A stretch of DNA of 64,000 bases from assembly GCA_015680905.1 (NCBI GenBank), contig CM027378.1, positions 41,575,001 to 41,639,000 on the forward strand, read 5' to 3'. The position numbers and the translations under genes were made by a program. The DNA is from Coptis chinensis (taxonomy: Eukaryota; Streptophyta; Magnoliopsida; Ranunculales; Ranunculaceae). The notes under the pieces were generated by a model that did no database searches, was not told where the DNA came from, and was given only the letters and a program-made list of their open reading frames with translations. Shown one piece after another: positions 1 to 9,350 of this stretch; position 1 is the stretch's first letter, and each line of letters opens with the position of its first letter.

Positions 1-826
1 CGCTTTTACTCATCATCTTCCTCATCCTCTTCTTCTATAAAGAAGTGAGGTTCCTTCGCGTCTGCCATGCCATGATAATTTGCCGGGCTTCCCCGCCATT
101 TATCATCTATTATTGCTAACCTATTAAGAGCCACTTGATGCGGACGGGGTGTAGGGTGCAACCTGATGAGGTTGTATCCTCCACCCTTGCCAAGTCATTG
201 CACGGAAAGATCGAATAATACTATTTGTGGGTCTTACAGTGTCGACTATAATCCAATCCGTGAAACGTGTACAAAAAACAGGAAAGAAGCATAGCATAAT
301 ACGGGAAATTAGAACACACATAAGAAGGTACTTATGCCTCATGCTATGGGGATCGACCTAAACTAGACATCAAGGTTCGGGGCAGGTCATGACACATACG
401 TCCCGTGGCTAAAGTAAGGAAGACGCTACAAATGGCATCATTCACAAAAGAAAAACGCCATTCCCCTAAAATATTTAGCATGATCCAAAACATAACAGTT
501 CCTATGTTCATGGGCAGGCTACCAAAGGCGACGTTATATTCCCCTTGGTCCTCGATACGGAAAATGTCTGCCCCATAGGACTCATGCAAAAACTCATAAG
601 TGTAGACATACATATTATCTACCCAATAACACCATGGGTTTTGTATTTCAGCGGGCATAGCAAGTCCAAGAACAAATGCTAGCAAGAACCTGGTAATTTC
701 TATTGGTTCATTATCAATGTTGATGGAGAACACTTGTTCTCCATCTGGTCTCTTAAAGAAAATGCAGCTGTTATCGTAAAAATAAGATGCTAGTGTTGGA
801 GAATAAAGTGCATCAGGTCTTACCAT
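1..826 (-). pseudogene. Athila-type downstream ORF remnant (element A)
   Basis: The readable stretch 344-826 (about 160 codons) matches the region 41668-42280 of element B in sequence and in position, 3' of the main Athila-type ORF. Both copies share a block like LPMNIGTVMFWIMLNILGE. The product is unknown. In Athila elements this region lies where retroviruses carry env, but I see no clear signal peptide or fusion motif, so an envelope function is not supported. The solo LTR at 845-2315 interrupts this region. Confidence 0.5.
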
Positions 827-844
827 AAGCGGTTCCCAGCCTAC

Positions 845-2315
845 TGATAAGAACCCAAAACTGTAGTTTTAACCCTTTAACAGTCATACTTTTGGACCAA
901 TTATGTGAGTAATAATTAAGAGTTAACACTGATTACGTGTTTTTATGCATTTCAGGCTTCAAAGTCCATTATGTGCAGAAATGTGCCACTTTAGTGAGAT
1001 AAAGGAGAAAAGGTCGGTTACTAAGGAGTTCTGTGATTAAAGGCCAAGATTCAAGAAGATAAAGCCTTCCTAAAGGCCGGTCAAAAGCTGAAAAGTCGAC
1101 ACAGGCTGAAACAGCACACAAGTCAGCAGAACTTCCAAAAGCCGTATCTTTGGACTCAGACCTCGGAATTGGGCCTACCTTATGTCAAAACGACCGGCTC
1201 GGAAAGAGCTTTCCAATGGTTTAAGCCTTGACCCAATCACAGGAGCAAAAGTGCACGAAAAGTCTGTGGAAGCCAACTGCAGCTGAAGAGGCCTTTTTGG
1301 ACTGAAAGAATTGGGTTTTGGGCCTGATTCTCTGGCCCAAAACATGGCTCCAAGCCCATGCACGATTTTTGGATCTGAAAGTATAAAAACCAAAGTTTAG
1401 CTCTTTGTTAATGGTAGCTAGTTATACCTAAAATAATATAGATAATTCTAGATCTGTTTTCATTAATTAAATTAAGCTTTAGTTCCATTTTCAATTCTTG
1501 TTTTAGATTAAGTCTTTGAATCATTGTTCTTGATTGATTAGATAAATAAAATAGTTGTTTTAGCAATTTCGAATTGTGTTATTTCAATCTATTAGATCTA
1601 GTTTTAATTATTGTTGGTTACCATCTCTTAGTTGTTAATTAGAATTTAATCATTGTTTAGTTTAGATTAGTAAATTTCGAATCTTGATAATATGTGTAGT
1701 TTAGATTCATATGGGAATGATTGTGGAATGATTCAAGGCTAAAACCTCCATTAGAGGGGTTGATGAAGCCTTGATGAAAACTTGGTGGTATAGTGTAGAA
1801 GCATTGTAGAATCTATTCCAATCTAGAAGGTCGGATTAAGCCATGAGAATGGGTGGGCGACCTCACATGCTAGTTAGTACTCGGTAGAAATGTCATGAAC
1901 ACTAGTGATTAGAACTCGAATTTCTTGCCGTAAGAACGTAAGAATCGAGATACAAGAATCTATACTAGGTTATTAAGTTGGATTCGAGGTGGATTCAATT
2001 CCCCTCTAATCCTTTATCTAGATTCAAAACAATCATATTTCCATAGCATTCGTAGTTAAATTCAAGTAATCAAATTCAGTAAGTATCGTAGTATATCACC
2101 TTCGTAAAGCTCTCATTGACTTAAGACTGAGTAATTAGATTAGAAAACATTACATGCTAGAGCATTAGGAGTGGAACGAATTCGTTACTCCACTCTATTT
2201 CGATAGACTTGAGAGTAGGAAACTTTGATAACATAGCATCAAAAATAGTTTAGTTTACTTACGTTTTGATTTCATCGTTCATTTCGTAGGTAAGCTATTC
2301 ATTTTATGTTTATCA
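845..2315 (+). mobile_element. Solo LTR of the Athila-like family
   Basis: A 1471-bp LTR in plus orientation starting TGATAAGAACCC and ending GTTTATCA, homologous end to end with the LTRs of elements A and B. It is flanked by a perfect 5-bp target duplication CCTAC at 840-844 and 2316-2320. No internal element sequence accompanies it, which is the expected product of recombination between the two LTRs of a former full element. It lies in opposite orientation to its host, element A. Confidence 0.9.
1382..1389 (+). promoter_or_regulatory. Putative TATA box in solo LTR
   Basis: TATAAAAA lies about 30-40 bp before a block conserved in all LTR copies of the family (CTCTTTGTTAATGGTAGCTAG or close variants). 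Equivalent boxes occur at 10949-10956 and 52610-52617 on the minus strand. Placement within the LTR fits a U3 promoter; the function is inferred. Confidence 0.45.
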
Positions 2316-3318
2316 CCTACATATGTGATCGCTTCGCGAAACCAAGCACTGTAAGTAGTGCTTTGGAACAAATCTTTGAAAGACTGTTCCGGTATCAATG
2401 TAGGAGATGTCATCTCAAAATTATGCTCTGAAATAGTTGCGAATGATCCGGTAACAACCCGCAGAAAAACTGGAATTTTTCTGGTCCACGGAAGTCAGGG
2501 CGCGAGTGCGCTCTACTTGGGCGCGAGTACGCTATGAAGATTTTGGAATTCCAGTGTTTGAGCGCGGGTCGCGCTCACCTTGGGCGCGAGTGCGCTCTGT
2601 ACAAAAATTCTGAAAAAAGTGCGGTAGCGAAAGTCGCTCCTCTGAAGCGCATGGCCCGATCGATGTCTTGAAGATCGAAAAATGAGACGAAACGTGGGAA
2701 TCGTGGGAGTGAAAGGTGAGTGATGGAGGTTAGGTGTAGTGTGAGTTATGAGTGTAGAATGAATGAAGTTTATATAGGTTTTAAGTTGCTAAAACGGATC
2801 GGGAAGTTGCCAAAAAGTTTTTACGGCAGTTTTCCGGAAATCCTAAAATTTCCAAACCCGAAAACGGAAACAACTCATTTCCTTGATTTTAAAACAAACC
2901 TAGTATCTTTTAGGTTGAATTTAGGATAGAATCTACCTATTTAATCGAGATTTCATCCTACCATGATACTTATTCATAGATTTGCCTAAACGGCCATATT
3001 TTCACCCTGACTCCGCAATAACTTCTAAAACGAAGGTCATATAAAAATCATGCTGGAATAGATAGCACCACCCCCAAACAATTTGGGAAGGTGGGATTAA
3101 TATTAAACAACCACGCACAATGAAAATAACCGCATTATATTAAAATTTTCATTCGAAGTACATTTCACTACAAAATTCAAATTACGGAATTAAACTTACA
3201 TTAAAATAAATAACAATAATGAAACTACAAATAAAAAACATCAAACGATACTATCCCTAACCACTTCAAGATCGGGTAGCGGAGGGCACACGCCGGAGAG
3301 ATGGCTCCGAGCTCCCGA

Positions 3319-4419
3319 TCAGGCCAACACCATTCGCCTTTTCGGCGGCGGCGCCGCGTGCCTCGATGGTGTGTCCTCAGAAGGAGAATCCCCTTGAGGT
3401 GGGAATCGTGCAAGCATGTCGGCCCGGAACTGGCACTGAGCTTCTAGATCGGCTCTCATCTGTTCCCACCGCTCGTCCTCCCGCTGGGATCGGATCTCGA
3501 AGTTATGATGGATAGTAGCCTGTCGAGTCCGGAGGTCTTCGCAGATAGTGTTGAGTGAACGCATGCCACGATCAATTACGGCCATACGTTCTGCATCTGA
3601 CCAACACCTCTCCAAGGCATCCGCATCAAAACAAGTCAAGTTCTCCTCATCCTCCGAGGCATTCTCATTTCCCCCATCCTCCTCGTCATTCTCATTTCCA
3701 CCATCCTCCTCGTCCTCTTCTCTATCCTCAGGCAACCTCCAAACTCGTTGGACACAATCCTTATAAATCCGAGGGTTTCGGTGTAGGGTGATGTAAATCC
3801 TATCAGACACCGGAGCTGCTCTCAATTTCAGCATGATCTTGGTTATTAAAATAGGGAGAGGTGCCATCAACTTTCCCACTCCCCTAATCATGCTAAACGA
3901 AAACTCCAAGATACAAAACTCGTACTTCTGCTCCTGGAGTATCCATAAAATGTGGAGGTAGTTCAGACCGATGTCGCTGACCTTCTCCTTCCCGGGGACG
4001 TTAGGCCAATCCATCGAAGCTGCGCCCGGTTTGGTTGGTTCGAGGGATGCTGGCGAACACAATCGCGATCTCGCGATTGTTCCCTCCTTCGAAACCGCCA
4101 CGTGCATCAACGGCTCTACCCCATTATATTGGGACTCCTGTAACGTGACATCCAGATGGATTCTAGGAGGAATGCCTAGAATCTCAGCCAACAACCCAGT
4201 AGTTACTTCATTCCTCCTCTTCGCCACCATAACAAAAATTCTAGTCCCCTCTAAGTCCCTCGTGTTGTAGAACCGTCGGACTAAATCTTCATGGTAAAAG
4301 GCTTCAGTCGAGTACCACAAGCTATTCCGGTCTCTACTAATCATTTCATCACCGTAAAACGGCGCGAAGTGGTCGCCAGTAAATGCTTGCTCCGGCAAAA
4401 TTCGACGTTGTTGAGCCAT
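3319..4419 (-). CDS. Athila-type downstream ORF, 366 codons (element A)
   Basis: The longest open frame in element A, beginning MAQQRRILPEQAFTGDHF and lying 3' of gag/protease. Its N-terminal half (about residues 30-130, with WYSTEAFYHEDLVRRFYN and LLAEILGIPP) matches element B at 43987-44313. Around residues 230-265 there is a strongly acidic stretch with repeated EEDGGNEN units. After that comes a probable coiled region (QREDERWEQMRADLEAQ), also present in B. This resembles the plant ATHILA ORF family (Pfam Arabidopsis retrotransposon ORF-1), whose molecular role is not established. No zinc knuckle, protease or polymerase motif is visible. The start at 4419 is the first ATG of the open frame. 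Confidence 0.6.
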   Translation of the reverse strand: MAQQRRILPEQAFTGDHFAPFYGDEMISRDRNSLWYSTEAFYHEDLVRRFYNTRDLEGTRIFVMVAKRRNEVTTGLLAEILGIPPRIHLDVTLQESQYNGVEPLMHVAVSKEGTIARSRLCSPASLEPTKPGAASMDWPNVPGKEKVSDIGLNYLHILWILQEQKYEFCILEFSFSMIRGVGKLMAPLPILITKIMLKLRAAPVSDRIYITLHRNPRIYKDCVQRVWRLPEDREEDEEDGGNENDEEDGGNENASEDEENLTCFDADALERCWSDAERMAVIDRGMRSLNTICEDLRTRQATIHHNFEIRSQREDERWEQMRADLEAQCQFRADMLARFPPQGDSPSEDTPSRHAAPPPKRRMVLA

Positions 4420-5218
4420 TGGAGTGTTTGGAATGTAGTGGGGGTTTAAATGGGATGTGGTGTTGGAATTTTAGTCGACCGGATGAAAAAACAGTGGTGG
4501 TGGCGTGGTGGTGGCGCGACAGCTCACAATTTTGAAATTTTCGGTGGTTTTTTTGGTTTTTTACTTGGTGGAGATGGTGGTGGAAGGATTTAGAGAAGAT
4601 TTGAAGTGTAGTTTTGATGGTTGGCGTGGGTTAGTTTAGGTTTCTTTTTAATTTATTTTTATTTATTTTTTTTTTTTTAGGTATTGAAGCTTGGTGGTCG
4701 TTAATGGCGGTTTTGAGAAGATGAAATCACGACTTGGTGTGGAGGTAAGGGCGCGGGTGCGCTGCAGGTGCGCGCGGGTTGGGCCCAAGCCCAATTCAAA
4801 ATTGTCGAATTTTTCGTTTTTTCGCTCAACTTCAAACTAAAATTGCCGCTTCGTTACCGGTCCGATTTTTGTGAATGAGATATGGAAATGATCAGGAGAG
4901 AATTTCCAATCCAATGATCCATAAAACACTCTATTCCGACCGTGGATGACATATAAGATAGTGTAAAATGCCTCGTAGTGCATGCATGACATACGTTATG
5001 CGAACGAATGAACTCTAAATTCATAGAATATGTCAACCCGAATCGGAATACAATTAAACGGCCTAAGCAACTCTAATGGGACATAAAACATTCTAGGACG
5101 GAAACACGAACACCCCACCCCCAAACAAATTTTTTATAACAAAGTTTAGAAAATTTGTTTTTTAAGTGGGTCTTTTAAAGTCAGATTCCCGAGACTTCCT
5201 AGATTACTATGTTTATTC

Positions 5219-5277
<59 letters not shown>

Positions 5278-5654
5278 ATTATTATTATTTTTTATTTATA
5301 AATACGGATTAATATATAGAAAAACAATAAGCAATAAGGACATAATTCACCCCATAGAGAAACATGAATAAAAAATCCGAGAAAACATGCAAGAGTGGAA
5401 AATGTGAATTATGTTAAACGTGGACTTAGGATCCGGTACTTACAGCCACACACTCCATAGGGAGGGCCCGGTTACCTTAATGGTGCACTCACCAATATAT
5501 GGAAATGGAAGGAAATGCACCAAATGCAAAAGTTGAGTCGTTTATAGTCAGATACTCGAGACTTTATCTAAACATATGTATGAATATGCCGTTTATCATA
5601 TATCAACAACCGAAATAGTTGTGGATCATTCCATAAATAAATATCACAGAAAAC
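4420..5654. other. Non-coding interior of element A with AT microsatellite
   Basis: No convincing ORF. It holds a GC-rich island around 4745-4780, a block homologous to element B 44820-45425, and a pure (AT)n microsatellite at 5223-5274. Confidence 0.6.
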
Positions 5655-6398
5655 CTATCCAAACACAATCAAGCACCAAGATTTCCTATGACGCAACCTA
5701 GTGAATTGAAAGCGAAGTCGGATAACCCTATAACGTAACCTAGCATGCACCTTCTTTTTCATTTTTGAATTAGAGGGTGTTCTAGTGAATAAGTGTGGAA
5801 AAGTGAATGGTTGTGGAGAATATGGTGGATATGGATAAGTTGTATAAGGAAAGCATGTAAACAATGAGGATGTGGGTTTAGCACAAAGCTCATTCATGGT
5901 GTAGGTAGGGACTGTTTCAAGTCTGAAAATGAAGGTGTCAAATGCTTTGTTCTTCTGAAGTATTTGTTTACTAGGTGGATTTAAAAAATTATGAAGCACA
6001 GAAGAAACAAAATGATCGAGTGCAAACTCGAGATTCCTTTGAAAGGGTGGAAGGAGGGGAGTCGAGGTGGATGTTGTGCAAAGTAGTTCTTTATAGGGTG
6101 AATCACCACCTGCTCTAAGAAACTCATCGAATTCCTCATCTAGATTGGTCATCTCCACGTTACTATGATAGTCTTCTATATCTTTGAGAAAGTCATCTAT
6201 GTCATCCTCATCCGTAATATGTGTATCGACTAGTGTAGGGATGAAAATGTTGGAGTTTGAACTTCCAAATGAAAGAAATTTGGGCATATGATTATCAGGG
6301 AACGTGTTGTTGAAATAATCTCGAGCGAAGCTCTCGATCATGCTAACCTCTCCATCCATAGACGAATCGGGTACATGTGTTTTTTTAAAAAAAAACAT
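5655..6398 (-). CDS. Unidentified ORF in element A between protease and Athila ORF
   Basis: A 247-codon open frame. Its first ~45 residues (MIESFARDYFNNTFPDNHMP) match the part of element B just after the protease, so it is read in the gag-pol sense. The remainder has an acidic stretch (THITDEDDIDDFLKDIEDY), a Pro/Tyr-rich stretch (YTTYPYPPYSPQPF) and a basic Arg-rich tail (KMKKKVHARLRYRVIRLR). I recognise no polymerase, RNase H, integrase or host domain in it. It occupies the position where element B has its polymerase. It could be foreign sequence acquired by a non-autonomous lineage or simply non-functional filler. Confidence 0.4.
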   Translation of the reverse strand: MFFFKKTHVPDSSMDGEVSMIESFARDYFNNTFPDNHMPKFLSFGSSNSNIFIPTLVDTHITDEDDIDDFLKDIEDYHSNVEMTNLDEEFDEFLRAGGDSPYKELLCTTSTSTPLLPPFQRNLEFALDHFVSSVLHNFLNPPSKQILQKNKAFDTFIFRLETVPTYTMNELCAKPTSSLFTCFPYTTYPYPPYSPQPFTFPHLFTRTPSNSKMKKKVHARLRYRVIRLRFQFTRLRHRKSWCLIVFG

Positions 6399-6489
6399 TT
6401 ACTTCAACAGCAAGATGGCCAAAAGATAAGGACATCTTACCATCGCTGACAATTTATAAAGCGCTGTTGGCGGTTAAGAAAGGGGCACC

Positions 6490-6720
6490 CTAAGATGATC
6501 GGACAGAGTCGTTAGCGACTTCTATATCGAGGATTACAAAATCAGCCGGATAGTAGAAATCCTGAACTTTTACCAGCACATTTTCGACCACACCCTTAGG
6601 ATACTTAATAGACCGATCAGCTAATTGCAACGTCATTTTAGTGGGTTGCATCTCCTCTAGACCTATTTGTTTATACAAATAAAACGGGAGTAAGTTAACA
6701 CTAGCCCCCAGGTCTAATAA
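6490..6720 (-). pseudogene. Aspartic protease region of element A
   Basis: Reads LEEMQPTKMTLQLADRS followed by VVENVLVKVQDFYYPADFV, the retropepsin-like segment of Athila pol. It is nearly identical in sequence to element B 48076-48960, where the active-site block DLGASVNLLP is visible. It lies directly 3' of gag in the expected order. Confidence 0.7.
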
Positions 6721-6743
6721 CGCGGTCGTCGTATAGGAATCTC

Positions 6744-8815
6744 CTAAAGTGCATTGTACAATAGGACGGCAGGGTTCTTGTACTTAACAATTCCATTATG
6801 TTCAGATAGAGTTGGGAATTGTTCTGTTAAAAAGGCGTCTTTTGGTATATTTATCTTACGCCTAGCAGTACACAACTCCTTAAGAAACTTAGCATGGTGT
6901 GGTAGCTTTTTAATAGCGTCGAGGAAGGGAAGGTTTATATTTAGATTCTTGAAAACGTCCCTAATCTCCTCATAATTTGTATCCCTAGTTAACATGGCTA
7001 ATTTCTGTGGAAACGGTGGTTTCTGTCTATATTTAGCAATGGTATCACCTGGATGTTTAACCGTGGCTTTCTGTTTCTTAGGTTGTGTTGTAACTGGTAC
7101 CTCTACAGTGGTAGGCTCTTCAGTTTCTATTTCGGTATCTAGTAAAATAGCAGGTGTAGGGGCTACTGGTGGGGTAACTATAGGCATAGTTACTTTGTTA
7201 TCAACCACTCTGCCAGAACGGAGAGTGGTGATGGCATTTAGCTCACCTACATTTTCATATTCATTACTAGTATTATCTATTACCTCAAAGGCTGTGTTTG
7301 TTGTCTTAGGATTAGGTATTGCGTGACCTGGCAACACACCTTTGGGTTGGGCTTTATCTTGGGCCAACTATTGGGTTAAATTATTAACGGATTGTAGAAA
7401 CTGTTGGTTAGATTGAGCCATGGTTTGGAAAAGTTTTTGGCTCACTTGTATGAAGGTGTCAAGACGATCCGGTTGTGTGGGTGTAGTAGTCACGGGTGGT
7501 GTTACTGGAACTATTTTGCGTGGATTATTTATGGGTGGATTTTGATAATTATTATTTAGCGGACGATACCTCTATTAGCATTATAATTATTATAACTACC
7601 TTGACCTTGTGCTTGACCTTGTCGAGGTTGCACTTGGTTGTTATAATTATTAAAATTACCCTGACCCTGTCCTTGTCGTGGTGGAGCTTGGTTAAAAATG
7701 TGCGTTGGCCTAACATATTGATTATTGTACCCTGGAGGTGTGACGTGTTGGTTATTTCTCAAACCGAAGTTGGGATTTTGTCTTCAAGGGGCGTTAGGTT
7801 CACTATTAATGGAACAAGCCTGTTCATAGGCTATAGGACAGTGGGACTCAGGATACTGAGGGCTCCAACAGAAACTACATGGATTTGAATTTACATTCAT
7901 AAACGGGATAGGCTTTTGTTGAACGAAAATGGCCTCTACCTTTTTAGTGAGTGATTCGATTAGAGTTTTAAGCTCGGGATCGTGTTTAATTTCAAACATA
8001 CCGCGGCCTTAATCAGATTAGAAGAACTAGCGGAGTGGTGGATATCGTCACTACCCCCCCCCATTATTGAGTTTAGTTTGCTCTTCTAAAAATTTGTAAG
8101 CCTCCGAGGCTCCTTTACTTAGAAAACTACCCCCATTCATTATGTCGAGGACTTCTTTATGGTGATGTTGAAGTCCTTTGAAAAAGGCACGAACTAACGT
8201 GTCTTTTGCTAAGTTATGATGTGGACACTCTATAAGGAGATCGGTGAAAAGATTCTAAGCCTCTGAAAATGATTCATGAGGATTTTGTCGAAAGAAATGA
8301 ATCTTGGAAAGCATCTCATCCATCTTTAGGGGTGGGTAAAAATGTTCCATAAACAGCTGAACAAGTTTAGCCCACGAGTCCACAGAATTAGGCGTTTGGG
8401 CAGTTAACCAAGACGCCACCTTATCGGCTAAGGTGAAAGGGAATACCCTGAGTTTAATTTGTTCCGCACTAACCGTAGGATGGTGGAATGTTGTTAGGAC
8501 TTGTTCAATCCTACGCATGTGCTGATAAGGTTTTTCATGGTCTAAACCGTGAAAAACGGGTAACAAATTAAAAATATTTGGGGGGATTCGGAAATCCCCC
8601 ACTGGGTCTGCTAGAACAATGCAAGATTTGGGGCTATCGCTCAAGGCTTTATAAAAGTCCGAGAGAGGAGTCTCTCCTTCGTCGGGCATTGTGTCAGGTA
8701 GAGTATGTAGAATAGTAGCTAGAGGTGCAATGAGTGGTATACTAGATAGGCGTGTTTGTTGATGTTGCTGTGTAATTATGCTCGGTGTTTTTGTTCGACC
8801 AGACCTTAATCTCAT
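6744..8815 (-). pseudogene. gag region of element A
   Basis: The N-terminal part (8255-8815) begins MRLRSGRTKTPS and contains the retrotransposon gag core: IPPNIFNLLPVFHGLDHEK, FPFTLADKVASWL and FRQNPHESF. Further on come a knuckle-like Cys cluster (NPCSFCWSPQYPESHC), Gln/Asn-rich low-complexity repeats (about 7556-7762), and a Pro/Thr-rich linker ending FLTEQFPTLSEHNGIVKY. The family's gag forms the cytoplasmic capsid particle. The region is broken into several readable parts. Order and content match element B 49446-50968. Confidence 0.8.
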
Positions 8816-9335
8816 ACAAGGCTAAGACCAAACTTAGCTAATTAAATCAACACTCCAAACAATCCTGATATACTAGTATAAACCTTTAACAGGATATGCG
8901 AGGTGTGGAAGAAAGGAATACCTGATTGCGTCCTTGCTTCGCTTATGAATAGCGTCTTTTTTACGCGTGTTCAGTGTATATAACTAGTTAGAACACTGAA
9001 AAACTTGAAAAATCGAAGTTCGAATCAAACCTGTGGAAATGCGGCAAAAGTCAGCTCAAAGCGGCGTCGCTTCTTAGAAGCTGTCGGCTCCGTGTAACTA
9101 CAAGTTACAGTGTTTTAGGCGGTCGGCTTCGAGATGGGGCGGTCGCTCAAGGTTCCAGCGATGGGCGCAGCGAATGCGCCGCTTTGAAGCCGGTGATCGC
9201 TCAGTATTTTTTTTCGGAACTTTTCAATGCTGAAACGGACAACCACAGTATGAATCAAACAAAGGTGGGTGGGTTTAATGGGACTTTAAGAAAAGTACTT
9301 ATACTACGAAAACAATGCGAATGTGAAACTAAGAT
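8816..9335 (-). other. Untranslated leader of element A
   Basis: Sequence between primer site and gag, without an ORF. It contains GC-rich runs rich in GCG and TCGC, like the leader of element B. Confidence 0.5.
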
Positions 9336-9348
9336 GGCAGCGGCGCCA
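9336..9348 (-). other. Primer-binding site of element A
   Basis: Minus-strand TGGCGCCGCTGCC, two bases from the LTR end at 9351. It resembles the complement of the 3' end of plant tRNA-Asp, the primer usual for Athila elements. The same site occurs in element B (51675-51687) and a related one in element C. Confidence 0.75.
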
Positions 9349-9350
9349 TT

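Noticed and set aside
3548-3791. Plus-strand Ser/Pro/His-rich open frames
   Set aside because: Antisense shadows of the acidic repeat in the Athila-type ORF.
5223-5274. (AT)n tract considered as a promoter or matrix attachment site
   Set aside because: A simple microsatellite; a second unrelated one is at 60874-60934.
6754-7888. Plus-strand hydrophobic open frames opposite gag of element A
   Set aside because: Shadows of the low-complexity gag frame.
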